A DNA stretch of 21,950 nucleotides from a virus, in IMG/VR virus record IMGVR_UViG_3300020463_000158, positions 1 through 21,950 of that record; one strand, 5' to 3'. This document shows positions 1 to 9,238 of the stretch, in pieces. How positions within the stretch are numbered: the stretch's first letter is position 1; each line of letters opens with the position of its first letter. Below the pieces are notes generated by a model. The model saw only the letters and a list, made by a program, of their open reading frames with translations, had not been told where the DNA came from and made no database searches. Both the position numbers and the translations under genes were made by a program.

Positions 1-3000
1 CCCGACACTACTTCTGGCCTGCGACCTGTAGATACTACTAGCAGACCTACTTATGTAGAACCCCAAGGCAAACCAGAAATAGATACCATAGGAGAGATAT
101 TTGACTATGGTATAGCTGCCGGCACCGCTGGCTTGCGAGCTGACCGTGCTAGATCACGCGCTGGTTTCAATGTCTTGTTTGGAATGGATCCTAGTGACAA
201 CCTCTCTAAAGCTGAGTTCTATGAGATACAACAGAACGCAGTTTCTAAAGAACTACCTAAGTTTAAAAAGAACCTAATTGATGAACCATCGTTCGATGGC
301 TTCTTACAATCCGCAGCTTCGGCCACTGGCCAAATAATTCCGTCCGCCATAGACTCAATGTCGCTAATGCTGACAGGCGGCTTGTTTGGTTTGGGGCTAA
401 AAGGCGGCGTAGTAGGGGCAAATAAAATAGCCGCTTCGGGTATTTTAGGCTCGCAACTTAGCCAAAAAGGTTCTAAAGAAGTAGCTTCTAAATTAATAAA
501 AGACTCCTTAACACGTAAACAATTAAAAATATCTACCCCCGCCGAAGACGCTCTGGCAGATAACACTTACAAGTTCATACGTAACGGTGCTCTGACGGGT
601 ATGTTCGTGTCTGAGTTTGAGCCTCTAACTGGTAGCAACATAAAAGAAGGTCTTCAATCTGGTAGAGATCTTGACCGTGATCTAGTTGTAAGATCGTCAG
701 CTTTAGGCGCTATGCAAGCTGCTATAGGCGTGGGCGGCGAAGCGTTTATGGCTAAGCTGTTACTCGACGTAGCTAAAGAGCGACTTAAAAAATCTGCTAA
801 AGAAAACATAAAAGACAGCTTACTTTCTAGCTTTGCAAAGAACACAGGTGAAACGCTAAAACGTATTGGAGCTGCTGGCCTTAAATCAGCCACGGTCGAA
901 GGTGCTGCTGAAACTGCACAAGAAAGTTTAGCAGTATTAAACCGCGCTGACATGGACGCCAACTTCCAGTTCAGATCTGAAGAAGCAGCTTTAAGAATAG
1001 CAGAAGCAGCGTTCAGCGGGTTTATTGGCGGCGGCGCTATAGGTACTTCAGTAGGCACAGTTGTAGAGACAGCCGCTGGCATTAGTGACATAGCAAATGA
1101 AAAAGTCGTGTATCAAAACGAAAATGGCTCGTACGAAGAAATGACTCGTGCGCAAGCCGCTTACAGAAACATGAAACGCGGCGTAGCTGAGAACAAAAAC
1201 ATACAGGCTTTTGGAAAAGCCGCAACAGATGCTACGTCAGGCGTGATTTATGAAGCCGAGCAGATGGTTAACAAAGCTCGACAAATGCGCATCGATAGGC
1301 AAGTTGAGAGTGAAGTCTCTGGTAGACCTGTAGACGCAAGCCCTTTCTACTCTGACCCAGAACCACAATCTGTAATCATAGCCCAGCTTGATGCAGTCGT
1401 AGACCCCTCTAGTACAAAAGACACCGTTTGGAGAGAAGGCCCGCCAGTAAAAGCAGAGAAAGTTTTACTGGCACCTAGGTTTAGTAAGATTAGCTATAAG
1501 GGTGTCCCAATGCTAGCTTCACACATACCTGGCCGGGGTACTATATATACTACTAATCGACAGTCTTTGAATGACGTTTTAGAGAAAGATGCCGACGAAT
1601 ACTCTTTAGCTAGGGCTTTAGGATACAGCGATGTTAAACGCGGCGGCGAGTCAGTAGTACAAGTTAAAGATAAACAAGGACGCGTTGTATCTGAGCAAGG
1701 TGTCGATTCATCTTCACCTAATGTACTAAACCAAGCTATGGAAGCCGCTGAAAAGCTAAAGCCAGAAGGTGGCTCTATTGCAGTACGACCAGTATCAGAA
1801 GTATTAGCGGAGCGGGCTAACTTAGTAAAAGAGGAAGAAGGCCCAGTCTTCAAAGAGATGAACGTAGCGCCAGAAGACCTCGGGCCAACTGTTGCTCCTG
1901 ACTTAGAAACTGACCAAGATGCTGATCCAAACGTAGATATAGAAGAGGAGGGCACTCCTCAAGCTCAAGAAAAATTAGTTAGCGATTTTGACGCTAACGA
2001 CTTTGCGCAGCTACCAGCGCCTGTGTCTCAAATATTTAAAGCAAAAGACGCCGGTGTTATATACGACAATACAAACGAAGCTCGCGCTAGATTCCAAGCC
2101 GTACTTGGCCAGCAGTTTGAACAAGACGGTAACCCAATAGACTTTAGCAAGCCGTTCTTTGAAAGATTAAATACAGCAATCTTAAACGCAGCTTCTACTG
2201 CTAAAGAAGCCGATCCTACGTTAGATGTTAAAATAACTACAGGTGGTGTTTTAAGCAATAACCAAAGGTTAACAATAACACCTACTGAAGAGACGGCATT
2301 CGAGCGCGGGCCTGATGATCCAACTACTTTTATTAAAGATCGAGAAACCGGACAACAAAGAGCTGTAACTGTAGCCGAAGCAGTTGATATAGCTATCAGA
2401 GACGCGAAAGGCTCTAAACAAGAGTTTAGAAATATCTTCTTAGTTAAGGAAGGCGAGAAGATGCCTAGCAAGCCAAACGCTAGTTTAGTTGCTTTGACTA
2501 GAGGCGGTGGGAACATAAACCAAGCGCAAGTTAGAGGTGTTAAAGAAGCGGAGGAGGACGCGGCATACGCAGGTAACCAGCAAGTAAAAGCAAAGCGTAA
2601 CTTGCAAGCAATATTAGGCGAACTTATAACTCGAGGTTACGACGTTCTTATACCGGCTGTCGATAAAAAAGGTTCGCCAGTCTCTATATCTTTGTTGCTA
2701 CAAGAAGCGCCTAGCGCAGAAGCGTTGCCTGGAACAACAGCTCCAGCTAAACGAAACTATGGCGGTTTAACTATAGTCGAAAGAGAAACTATTGAACGGC
2801 AGCTTGCTGCAATTAAACGAGCTGAAGTCGCAGTAAAAACAGGCCAAATCAAACCAGCTCAGTTTTTAAAGTTAAAGCAGACCTTTGATAACAATATGAA
2901 ACAAATAGAACAAAGGTTTGATTTAACAACGCCTGTTGCACCCAAAGGTAAGTTTACAGTCGCTGCGCAAAGAACTACTACTAAACCAACAGGCCGTATA

Positions 3001-6000
3001 GATCAACTTATTGGTAAATCCGTAGAACTTAAAAAATATAACGCTGAAGCTGGTAAATTTGGGTTTACTACTTTACACAACCAACGTGTTAAATTAAGAA
3101 AAGCCAAAGACGAGTTGTTTAATTTAAACAATGAGATTAATAGAACGACTTTAACCCCGGCGCTAAAGCAAAAGAAAACTAAACTCGAAAGAAAAATTTT
3201 TGCTATTACTAAAACTTTACAAGAACCTCGATACACTACAGCGGCTATAGTTAATGGCCAGCCAGTAAGTATTACAGAAATGCTTACTACTAGAGAGATT
3301 TATCCAGACGCGCCTGGCGACGTAGATTCAGTGTTGATTGCAATTAGGGAAGAGTACGACGCAGTTGATATGGTCCTTGGCATGATAGGTGACGGGTCAA
3401 CTGACGTAACCGGCTTAGTTCAAACTTTGCTAGGCTTTAAAGATATGCAACATATCTTATCAAAAGACTCAATGATGTATAACGACGCTACTGGCGCACC
3501 AGAGCCTTCTATATACGAACTTATGCTTGGGTACTCTGTCCCAGATGGCACAAAACAAATAAATTTAGAAGACGGCAGAACTACGACTACACTTGCTATG
3601 GCGTTGCGCCGTGAGGCTAACAAGATTGATAACAGTATTAACCAAGACGGCGCTGTTACTACTAGGCTACAAGATCGACTTGACTCTATTACTGACATAC
3701 ATGACCCGCTAGGATTAGACCCTAGAAATGTACCTGGGTTTGAGACCGCTGCTGATGGATCAGAAGGTGCTATCGGTCGCCCAGGCTCTGTTAAACCACT
3801 AGGGCCCAAGTCATATGTAGTAGAGAACAGTCAACTTACTAAGGACGTATTAGTAAATACTAGACTCAATGACTATGATTTCGACGTAGATGGTAATATA
3901 AACTTAGGTAATAGGATGGCTGGAATGGCCGCTGTACAAGGTCCTGACCTAAAATCGAAAGCTTTTTTCTCTAATTCTATAGGCGAAGAAATTAAACGCC
4001 TTACTAAAACTGGTATAAAAGAACTGGGTTTAACAAAACCAGTATACATATATACCGCACAAGAAGTTTTAGGTAGCGATGGCAGCGTTATACCACCTGT
4101 TGATAGCTTAAACTTACCCGACTTTTTACAAGATGTACGCCGTCAAGCAAACAGGGACGTACAGAATACTACAGAAGACCTTTTTGACATCGATCAAGGC
4201 CGGGCTGCTGAGAAACTACTTACACAGATACGCACTCAGCTCTTAGTTATAGCAGACCCAAACACCTCAACAGTCGGTACTTACGTTGGCGGCAAAGGCT
4301 TAGAAGCTGACTTTATTATTGTAGATGATTCAGCTAACTTAGCTGAACAGGTTTACACCGTAGGTCACGAAATAGGCCACGCTTTCTTAGAGCAAGAAAA
4401 AGCGTCTAAGGGCTTTAACAAGATAAGAGCACGCCTTAATAAGTCATTTATAAAAGACAGGGATGGCTGGAATAAACCTAACAACCCATACGAGGGGAAA
4501 AATGGCTTTGAAGAATGGTACTCAGATCAAGTATCTAAGTGGATATACACTGTCTCCTCTCAAGAAACCGGCCGTTACAACCGAGATGCGTTTACTGGCA
4601 GTCCTGAAATACAAGCTCAGAAAGCCGCAATAATAAGAGCTATGAACGAGGCTGAGTTTACAGTTAAAAAACTTCAAGAAGAAGCAAGACAAGCGCAAAC
4701 TAGTGGACTACACGACGCGCAGGTTCTTACTTTTGAATTGCAAAAAGCAATAAATGACGCTAAAAAATTAGCAATAACTGCAGCTAGTGAGTTTAATAAA
4801 CTTGAAGCAGAGACTGCTGACAAGTACAGAAAGTCATACACTTACCAAGATGAAGATGGTAATACGACCAAAGCTGGCGCTACAAGAAAAGAGTTTCTTG
4901 AACACCTAGATTTAGTTGAAATACGCCGTAAAAGACAGGGCAAACCAAAAAACCAGACCGAGGCTTATTTCGCTAGACTAGCACGCAAGTTTAGATCCTT
5001 CTTTAACAAGATGAATGCGCAGATGCGCCGACGGTTTGGCGGAGACGTTAAAACAGACTTTCGAACTTATATGGAAGAAGTCTTAATGACTAATCGTCAA
5101 CGCGCTCAAGGTGGCGGAACACAAAAACCAGATCGAGGGCGTGCGCCACCGAGGAGTTTCTTTGATAACAGATCTAAAACACAAGCTGAGCAGGCTAGTA
5201 TACTGTCATTCGAAGATGACGCGGTGTACGTGGTGTCTCCATTCGGTTTTGGCTTGGAGGGGCAACCAATCGGTGGTCAAGTTGCAGCAGTTTCAAGACA
5301 AGAACTAAATGACGCTTACGATACACACCGTAAGTCTACTAATGTAGATGTGTCTCCAACCAAAACTAGCGGCAACGATGCTAGGTTTGCAGGAGCTGTC
5401 ATCAAAGAAATGAACTCTGCAGGAAAAGACCGTTATGAAAGCACTAAGGAAGCTTTTGCAGAAGAAGAGCTAGCTGCCGGAATATCTAACACAAGAGATG
5501 ACTTAGCTAAATATATACTAAAACACGCTAAAGATAGTATAGCGAATGACTGGCACACATTAGAAATGCTCGCACGTACTACAGATGCTATGGTGCGTAG
5601 ACACTCCCCCGAAATAGCTGACATGATGCAAATTCGGTCACAAGAAAAAGCAGGCCTAGGGTTTATCAAAGCGTCTACAAAACAAAAGAACAAATGGCTT
5701 ACTAAGCTATATAAAGACGTAGGCGACTTGTCTACTCCAGAAGTAGAAGCAGGTCTAACTGAAGCATTTACTGACACGCCAACTGCACAACTTACAAACC
5801 CAGAAGCGGTTAAGGTAAGAAAGTATCTAGAGTCATTTTATAAAGACTATATAAGTAAAGTTGGCCATGGTTTCAGTGTACCTTACCAAGAGAACTATTC
5901 GCCTGTAGTATTAGACTTAAATAATATAGCTAGAAATAGTGACCACTTTATGCAAACTATTCTTAGTGAGCGAGCTAAACAAGGCGTAGAGCTTAACTAC

Positions 6001-7578
6001 GTACAAGTAGCTAGAACCATCGACCGTATACTTAAGTACCAAGATGCTGTTGTAAATGAAACAGGTAATATAGAAAACACAGATTGGACTGACCCTGCTT
6101 CTAAAGCAGAAGAAGCAAGAACTTTAACAGCGGGCATTGACCCCAGCGTGTTAGTTGCCCCCGATGGCACAAGCTACACTTTGGACAATAAATCAGCCTT
6201 AGTTATTTATCTAGCTAAGATGATCAAACGTGGCGAGTGGAAACGTCACACTATGTCTGAAGATGGCGAAACAAACCTGTTCCAACAAGAACTAGCTAAA
6301 ATAGAAGAGAAAGACCCTAGAGCGCACAGAGAAACAATCGATATAGTTAAAGCGCATTTAGGCTATACGTCTTCTACTATGAAGCCTATAAAAGCAAATA
6401 TTCTTGGTAAAGAAAGAACTTTGTTTGACCCTAAAGTAGTAAACACTTACGCGCAGGTATTTCAGTTTGTAACTATACTGCCGTTTGCAACCCTATCTTC
6501 TATACCTGATTTAGCTGGCCCGCTTATAAACTCTAAAGACTTTGCGTCTGCATCCGCAGGCTTGAAGAACATATTATCTGAGTTTAAAGCAGATCCAGGA
6601 ACTACAGCTGCAGACATGCAGAAACTAGCAGAAGATTTAGGATTAGTATCAAACGACGCTATTGTTAACGCATTCGTATCGCAGTCAGAAGCAGACTTCA
6701 TGACACAGCGAGGCCGTAAGATTACTGAGTTTACCTTCATGTTGAACGGCCTTACTAAGTTTACTAACTTCTCAAGAATATTTGCTAGCGGCATGGGCGT
6801 GCAGTTTATTATTCGCCAAGCGGAGATAGCTGACGACCCAAATCACGGCAAGAGCAAAGTTGCCGCACGGTATCTAGATCAGTTAGGTTTAGATAGCGCA
6901 ACAGTAAAAGCGTGGTTAAAGAACAATAGGGATTTAACTACCCCAGAAGGGCAGCGTGTGGACGAGGCAGTATCGCGTTTTGTAGAAAGCTCTATTATGC
7001 GCCCAGATTCTGCGCAACGTCCGCTATGGGCATCTGACCCGCGCTTTGCGATTATCTGGCAGTTGAAGTCGTTTTTCTATGCATACGCGTCTACTATAAT
7101 GGGTGGTGTGTATAGAGAAATGCAGACTAGGCAAGAAGAGGGCGCTACGCCTATAGAAAAATATGGTCTAGTCGGTAGTACCGCTGCTTTATTAGCTCTA
7201 ACTACCTTGCCATTAGCAGCGTTTGGTCTTGAGTTACGCGAGTATGGCAAGACTGGCCTAGCTTACATGTATCAAGGTTTAGGTGAATCACCTAAATACA
7301 AGAACGGTAACTGGCGTTACTTTAGAACTGACCGAATGGATTACCCAGAATACATGTGGGAACTAGTACAACGATCAGGTTGGCTTGGGCCAGCTCAGTT
7401 GCTAGTAGACGCACGTAAAGCCGACGACTGGGGTAACTTAGGAGTAATTGACCCCGCAGCTTCGTTATTAGGCCCTACAGTGTCTTTTGCAAAAGATGTA
7501 GCAGAAGATACTTATAAAGGTAACTTTGATAAGGTTATAAAAAGATCCATTCCGTTTACCGGAATACCGTTAATATAG
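1..7578 (+). CDS. Giant ejection/polyvalent-type virion protein with a zincin metalloprotease motif (5' end outside window)
   Basis: The frame is open from base 1 with no stop and no convincing start. A TTG at 133 is in frame but 44 sense codons precede it, so the gene begins left of the window; 2525 residues are visible. Counting from base 1, Gly/Ala-rich hydrophobic stretches lie near residues 111-135 and 335-360. A lysine-rich helical stretch lies near 1013-1075. An HEIGH zinc-protease motif has His1456, Glu1457 and His1460, with Glu1504/Glu1505 as candidate third ligand. A coiled coil spans about 1545-1610. The C-terminal third is mostly helical, with hydrophobic segments near 2155 and 2388-2412. 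Size, composition and C-terminal style match the very large phage proteins injected with DNA (DarB-like or polyvalent proteins, some carrying zincin domains). I infer a role in crossing the envelope or acting on host targets after entry. The protease motif is seen; activity and the virion role are inferred. Confidence 0.8.
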   Translation, partial: PDTTSGLRPVDTTSRPTYVEPQGKPEIDTIGEIFDYGIAAGTAGLRADRARSRAGFNVLFGMDPSDNLSKAEFYEIQQNAVSKELPKFKKNLIDEPSFDGFLQSAASATGQIIPSAIDSMSLMLTGGLFGLGLKGGVVGANKIAASGILGSQLSQKGSKEVASKLIKDSLTRKQLKISTPAEDALADNTYKFIRNGALTGMFVSEFEPLTGSNIKEGLQSGRDLDRDLVVRSSALGAMQAAIGVGGEAFMAKLLLDVAKERLKKSAKENIKDSLLSSFAKNTGETLKRIGAAGLKSATVEGAAETAQESLAVLNRADMDANFQFRSEEAALRIAEAAFSGFIGGGAIGTSVGTVVETAAGISDIANEKVVYQNENGSYEEMTRAQAAYRNMKRGVAENKNIQAFGKAATDATSGVIYEAEQMVNKARQMRIDRQVESEVSGRPVDASPFYSDPEPQSVIIAQLDAVVDPSSTKDTVWREGPPVKAEKVLLAPRFSKISYKGVPMLASHIPGRGTIYTTNRQSLNDVLEKDADEYSLARALGYSDVKRGGESVVQVKDKQGRVVSEQGVDSSSPNVLNQAMEAAEKLKPEGGSIAVRPVSEVLAERANLVKEEEGPVFKEMNVAPEDLGPTVAPDLETDQDADPNVDIEEEGTPQAQEKLVSDFDANDFAQLPAPVSQIFKAKDAGVIYDNTNEARARFQAVLGQQFEQDGNPIDFSKPFFERLNTAILNAASTAKEADPTLDVKITTGGVLSNNQRLTITPTEETAFERGPDDPTTFIKDRETGQQRAVTVAEAVDIAIRDAKGSKQEFRNIFLVKEGEKMPSKPNASLVALTRGGGNINQAQVRGVKEAEEDAAYAGNQQVKAKRNLQAILGELITRGYDVLIPAVDKKGSPVSISLLLQEAPSAEALPGTTAPAKRNYGGLTIVERETIERQLAAIKRAEVAVKTGQIKPAQFLKLKQTFDNNMKQIEQRFDLTTPVAPKGKFTVAAQRTTTKPTGRIDQLIGKSVELKKYNAEAGKFGFTTLHNQRVKLRKAKDELFNLNNEINRTTLTPALKQKKTKLERKIFAITKTLQEPRYTTAAIVNGQPVSITEMLTTREIYPDAPGDVDSVLIAIREEYDAVDMVLGMIGDGSTDVTGLVQTLLGFKDMQHILSKDSMMYNDATGAPEPSIYELMLGYSVPDGTKQINLEDGRTTTTLAMALRREANKIDNSINQDGAVTTRLQDRLDSITDIHDPLGLDPRNVPGFETAADGSEGAIGRPGSVKPLGPKSYVVENSQLTKDVLVNTRLNDYDFDVDGNINLGNRMAGMAAVQGPDLKSKAFFSNSIGEEIKRLTKTGIKELGLTKPVYIYTAQEVLGSDGSVIPPVDSLNLPDFLQDVRRQANRDVQNTTEDLFDIDQGRAAEKLLTQIRTQLLVIADPNTSTVGTYVGGKGLEADFIIVDDSANLAEQVYTVGHEIGHAFLEQEKASKGFNKIRARLNKSFIKDRDGWNKPNNPYEGKNGFEEWYSDQVSKWIYTVSSQETGRYNRDAFTGSPEIQAQKAAIIRAMNEAEFTVKKLQEEARQAQTSGLHDAQVLTFELQKAINDAKKLAITAASEFNKLEAETADKYRKSYTYQDEDGNTTKAGATRKEFLEHLDLVEIRRKRQGKPKNQTEAYFARLARKFRSFFNKMNAQMRRRFGGDVKTDFRTYMEEVLMTNRQRAQGGGTQKPDRGRAPPRSFFDNRSKTQAEQASILSFEDDAVYVVSPFGFGLEGQPIGGQVAAVSRQELNDAYDTHRKSTNVDVSPTKTSGNDARFAGAVIKEMNSAGKDRYESTKEAFAEEELAAGISNTRDDLAKYILKHAKDSIANDWHTLEMLARTTDAMVRRHSPEIADMMQIRSQEKAGLGFIKASTKQKNKWLTKLYKDVGDLSTPEVEAGLTEAFTDTPTAQLTNPEAVKVRKYLESFYKDYISKVGHGFSVPYQENYSPVVLDLNNIARNSDHFMQTILSERAKQGVELNYVQVARTIDRILKYQDAVVNETGNIENTDWTDPASKAEEARTLTAGIDPSVLVAPDGTSYTLDNKSALVIYLAKMIKRGEWKRHTMSEDGETNLFQQELAKIEEKDPRAHRETIDIVKAHLGYTSSTMKPIKANILGKERTLFDPKVVNTYAQVFQFVTILPFATLSSIPDLAGPLINSKDFASASAGLKNILSEFKADPGTTAADMQKLAEDLGLVSNDAIVNAFVSQSEADFMTQRGRKITEFTFMLNGLTKFTNFSRIFASGMGVQFIIRQAEIADDPNHGKSKVAARYLDQLGLDSATVKAWLKNNRDLTTPEGQRVDEAVSRFVESSIMRPDSAQRPLWASDPRFAIIWQLKSFFYAYASTIMGGVYREMQTRQEEGATPIEKYGLVGSTAALLALTTLPLAAFGLELREYGKTGLAYMYQGLGESPKYKNGNWRYFRTDRMDYPEYMWELVQRSGWLGPAQLLVDARKADDWGNLGVIDPAASLLGPTVSFAKDVAEDTYKGNFDKVIKRSIPFTGIPLI

Positions 7579-7585
7579 GTGATGT

Positions 7586-7888
7586 ATGGCAGAGAAAAAG
7601 AAACGTAAAGGCACTATGAAAGGCCACACCATAGGTGGCGGGCATAAAAGAGCCACTAAAAAAGGCGCTGGCATGACCAAAAAAGGTGTGGCAAAGTACC
7701 GTAGGGATAACCCTGGGTCTAAACTTAAAACTGCCGTAACCGCAAAGAAGGTAAAACCTGGTAGTAAAGCTGCAAAAAGACGTAAGTCTTATTGTGCTAG
7801 ATCTGCTGGACAAATGAAGAAGTTCCCTAAAGCAGCTGCGAATCCTAATTCAAGGTTGCGTCAAGCTAGAAAACGATGGAGATGCTAA
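7586..7888 (+). CDS. Small very basic protein with C-terminal KSYCAR...RKRWRC motif (DUF6321-like)
   Basis: This 100-residue protein is dominated by Lys and Arg. The N-terminus has a lysine/glycine-rich segment. The second half carries a motif with RRKSYCARSAG at about 66-75, then NPNSR near 86-90, ending RKRWRC. From memory this C-terminal pattern recurs in small proteins of T4-like cyanophages and other marine phages (I believe DUF6321, not checked). Its function is not established there. The two cysteines (70 and 100) could bind metal or form a disulfide. It starts seven bases after the giant protein stop, with an AGGTGAT stretch just upstream as a weak ribosome site. Position between an ejection protein and the lysis genes, plus the charge, suggests a virion-packaged nucleic-acid-binding protein; that is inference. 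Confidence 0.82.
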   Translation: MAEKKKRKGTMKGHTIGGGHKRATKKGAGMTKKGVAKYRRDNPGSKLKTAVTAKKVKPGSKAAKRRKSYCARSAGQMKKFPKAAANPNSRLRQARKRWRC

Positions 7889-7889
7889 G

Positions 7890-8060
7890 ATGGCCGCAAA
7901 AAAGAAACCAAAAAGTAAATCAAGTGCTAAACCTACAAACCCAGCTTTGTATGCACGGGTGAAGGCAGAGGCTAAACGTAAGTTTGATGTCTACCCAAGC
8001 GCATATGCAAACGGTTGGTTAGTGCGCACTTACAAGAAAAGAGGCGGCGGGTATAGCTAA
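7890..8060 (+). CDS. 56-residue basic protein ending in YKKRGGGYS
   Basis: A short reading frame fills the gap between two basic proteins exactly. ATG at 7890 comes one base after the previous stop, and TAA at 8058-8060 shares its last base with the next ATG. The product has a lysine-rich start, then NPALYARVKAEAKRKFDVYP (about residues 17-36), SAYANGWLVR, and a final YKKRGGGYS. Small phage proteins with a LYxxVKxEAK...YKxxGGGY pattern are known to me from marine phages, and the pattern also recalls DUF5872; this is recollection only. Sequence structure, seamless junctions and similar composition to both neighbours make it a real gene. Function is unknown; DNA or RNA binding is possible from the charge. 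Confidence 0.82.
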   Translation: MAAKKKPKSKSSAKPTNPALYARVKAEAKRKFDVYPSAYANGWLVRTYKKRGGGYS

Positions 8061-8356
8061 TGGCTAGTCGTAAACCTACAGGCGGGCTTACTGCGTGGTT
8101 CGGCAAAGGTAAGAAAGGCGATTGGGTCGATATTGGCGCACCTAAGAAAAAAGGTAAGTACCAAGCTTGTGGTCGAAAATCAACCAGTAAAAGCAAGCGA
8201 AGCTACCCCAAATGCGTGCCTAGATCAAAAGCTAAGACGATGACAGCTGCTCAGAAACGTAGCGCCGTTACCAGAAAACGAGCTGCTGGTAATCCCGGAG
8301 GTAAGCCGACTAATGTAAGCACAATGGCAAAGCGGAAGAGGAGTAAAAAGAAATGA
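8060..8356 (+). CDS. Small basic protein with GLTAWFxxG...WVDIGAPKK and YPKCVP motifs
   Basis: The product is 98 residues and strongly basic. It carries GGLTAWFGKG (8-17), DWVDIGAPKKKGKYQACGRK (21-40), SYPKCVP (48-54), and a lysine/arginine-rich tail containing KRSAVTRKRAAGNPGGKPTN. This motif order recurs, from memory, in short proteins of cyanophages and other marine phages with no firmly assigned role. Two cysteines (37 and 52) sit in conserved-looking positions, so a small zinc site is conceivable. The start overlaps the previous stop by one base (TAATG), implying translational coupling, and the end overlaps the holin start by four bases. It is the third of three consecutive basic genes, which probably act together. 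Confidence 0.83.
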   Translation: MASRKPTGGLTAWFGKGKKGDWVDIGAPKKKGKYQACGRKSTSKSKRSYPKCVPRSKAKTMTAAQKRSAVTRKRAAGNPGGKPTNVSTMAKRKRSKKK

Positions 8357-8829
8357 ACTTTGGTGCAATTAAAAACTTAGTAGGTGCAGTCGCACCCACA
8401 CTGGGCACAGCACTGGCTGGACCGCTTGGCGGCACGGCTGCTCAAGCAATTAGCGCTGTATTAGGGTGCAAACCTGACCCCCAATCTATATCTACAGCCA
8501 TGCAATCTGCCACTCCCGAACAGCTTGTAGAGATCAAAAAGGCAGAGCTGGACTTCGAAGCTAAGCTTAAAGAGATGGACGTAGACCTGTTTGCTTTAGA
8601 AACAGCCGATGTACAAGATGCTCGAAAAGCGCACAAAGGCGACTGGACACCTCGTGTATTTGGCTTATTTAGTCTGCTTGGGTTTATCGGTTACATATTT
8701 TTAGTTACAATACAACCCCCGGATGCAAATTCTGACACGATAGTTAGCCTAGTATTAGGTTATCTTGGTGGTCTGGTTTCTGGCATCTCTAGTTTTTACT
8801 TTGGTGCGAGTCATAAAACAGATGATTGA
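8353..8829 (+). CDS. Holin, three-transmembrane type
   Basis: This 158-residue protein would form the inner-membrane lesion that times lysis. It has a Gly/Ala-rich hydrophobic N-terminus (about 7-35), a charged central helix (58-97) containing ETADVQDARKAHKGDW, and two clear membrane segments (101-121 and 128-150), ending in FYFGASHKTDD. The central ETADVQDAR...WTPR pattern followed by two membrane helices resembles the three-TM holin family first named from gene transfer agents (family assignment from memory). A purine-rich AAGAGGAG ribosome site ends about nine bases before ATG 8353. The last eight bases overlap the downstream lysozyme, forming a classical lysis pair. Confidence 0.82.
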   Translation: MNFGAIKNLVGAVAPTLGTALAGPLGGTAAQAISAVLGCKPDPQSISTAMQSATPEQLVEIKKAELDFEAKLKEMDVDLFALETADVQDARKAHKGDWTPRVFGLFSLLGFIGYIFLVTIQPPDANSDTIVSLVLGYLGGLVSGISSFYFGASHKTDD

Positions 8830-9238
8830 TTTAGAAAGGCTTAAAAAACAACTAGTTATAGACGAGGGCCTCGAGCTGAAGCCTTACCGCTGCAGCGCCG
8901 ATAAATTAACCATTGGCGTCGGGAGAAATATCCAGGAAGTCGGAATCACTAAAGAAGAGGCTATGGTGTTGCTCGAGAACGATATAGCACGGTGTGCCGG
9001 CGAATGCGCTCGTGCATTCCCGTGGTTTTTAGACTTATCAGCAGGGCGCAAAGAAGCTGTGATTAACCTCGTGTTTAATATGGGGCTATCTAAGTTCCAA
9101 CAATTTAAGAAAACAATCGCTTACATAGAAGCGGGCGACTTTGAACGTGCTGGCACTGAGCTATTAGATAGTAACTATGCTCGGCAGGTAGGCAAACGTA
9201 GTGAGCGCGTCGCTAATATGTTAGCTGGAGAAGACTGA
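8822..9238 (+). CDS. Phage lysozyme (GH24, T4-type endolysin)
   Basis: The 138-residue product matches T4-type lysozymes that cleave the MurNAc-GlcNAc bond of peptidoglycan. The catalytic region has Glu15 in DEGLELKPY, then RCSADKLTIGVGRN with Cys24 where T4 lysozyme has Asp20, and Thr30 matching T4 Thr26; spacing is identical to T4 (E-8-x-5-T). Cys at this site is common in phage lysozymes and is known to be functional in T4 mutants. A later VFNMG stretch (about 83-87) and an RVANML tail also fit the fold. I chose ATG 8822, which gives a normal-length enzyme beginning MIDLERLKK. An in-frame TTG at 8765 would add 19 hydrophobic residues and is discussed separately. Holin upstream and length support the assignment. 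Confidence 0.92.
   Translation: MIDLERLKKQLVIDEGLELKPYRCSADKLTIGVGRNIQEVGITKEEAMVLLENDIARCAGECARAFPWFLDLSAGRKEAVINLVFNMGLSKFQQFKKTIAYIEAGDFERAGTELLDSNYARQVGKRSERVANMLAGED

Noticed and set aside
133-135. TTG as start of the giant protein
   Set aside because: The frame is open for 44 further codons up to base 1, so a rare start within a long open frame is unlikely.
5111-5308. 65-residue plus-strand frame inside the giant gene
   Set aside because: It is nested in another frame with no motif or supported ribosome site.
219-7813. Long minus-strand open frames opposite the giant protein gene (for example 654-1091, 1494-1955, 2028-2516, 6462-6794)
   Set aside because: They lie antisense within one long plus-strand gene, show Ser/Leu/Ala-rich composition typical of shadow frames, and have no recognisable motifs.
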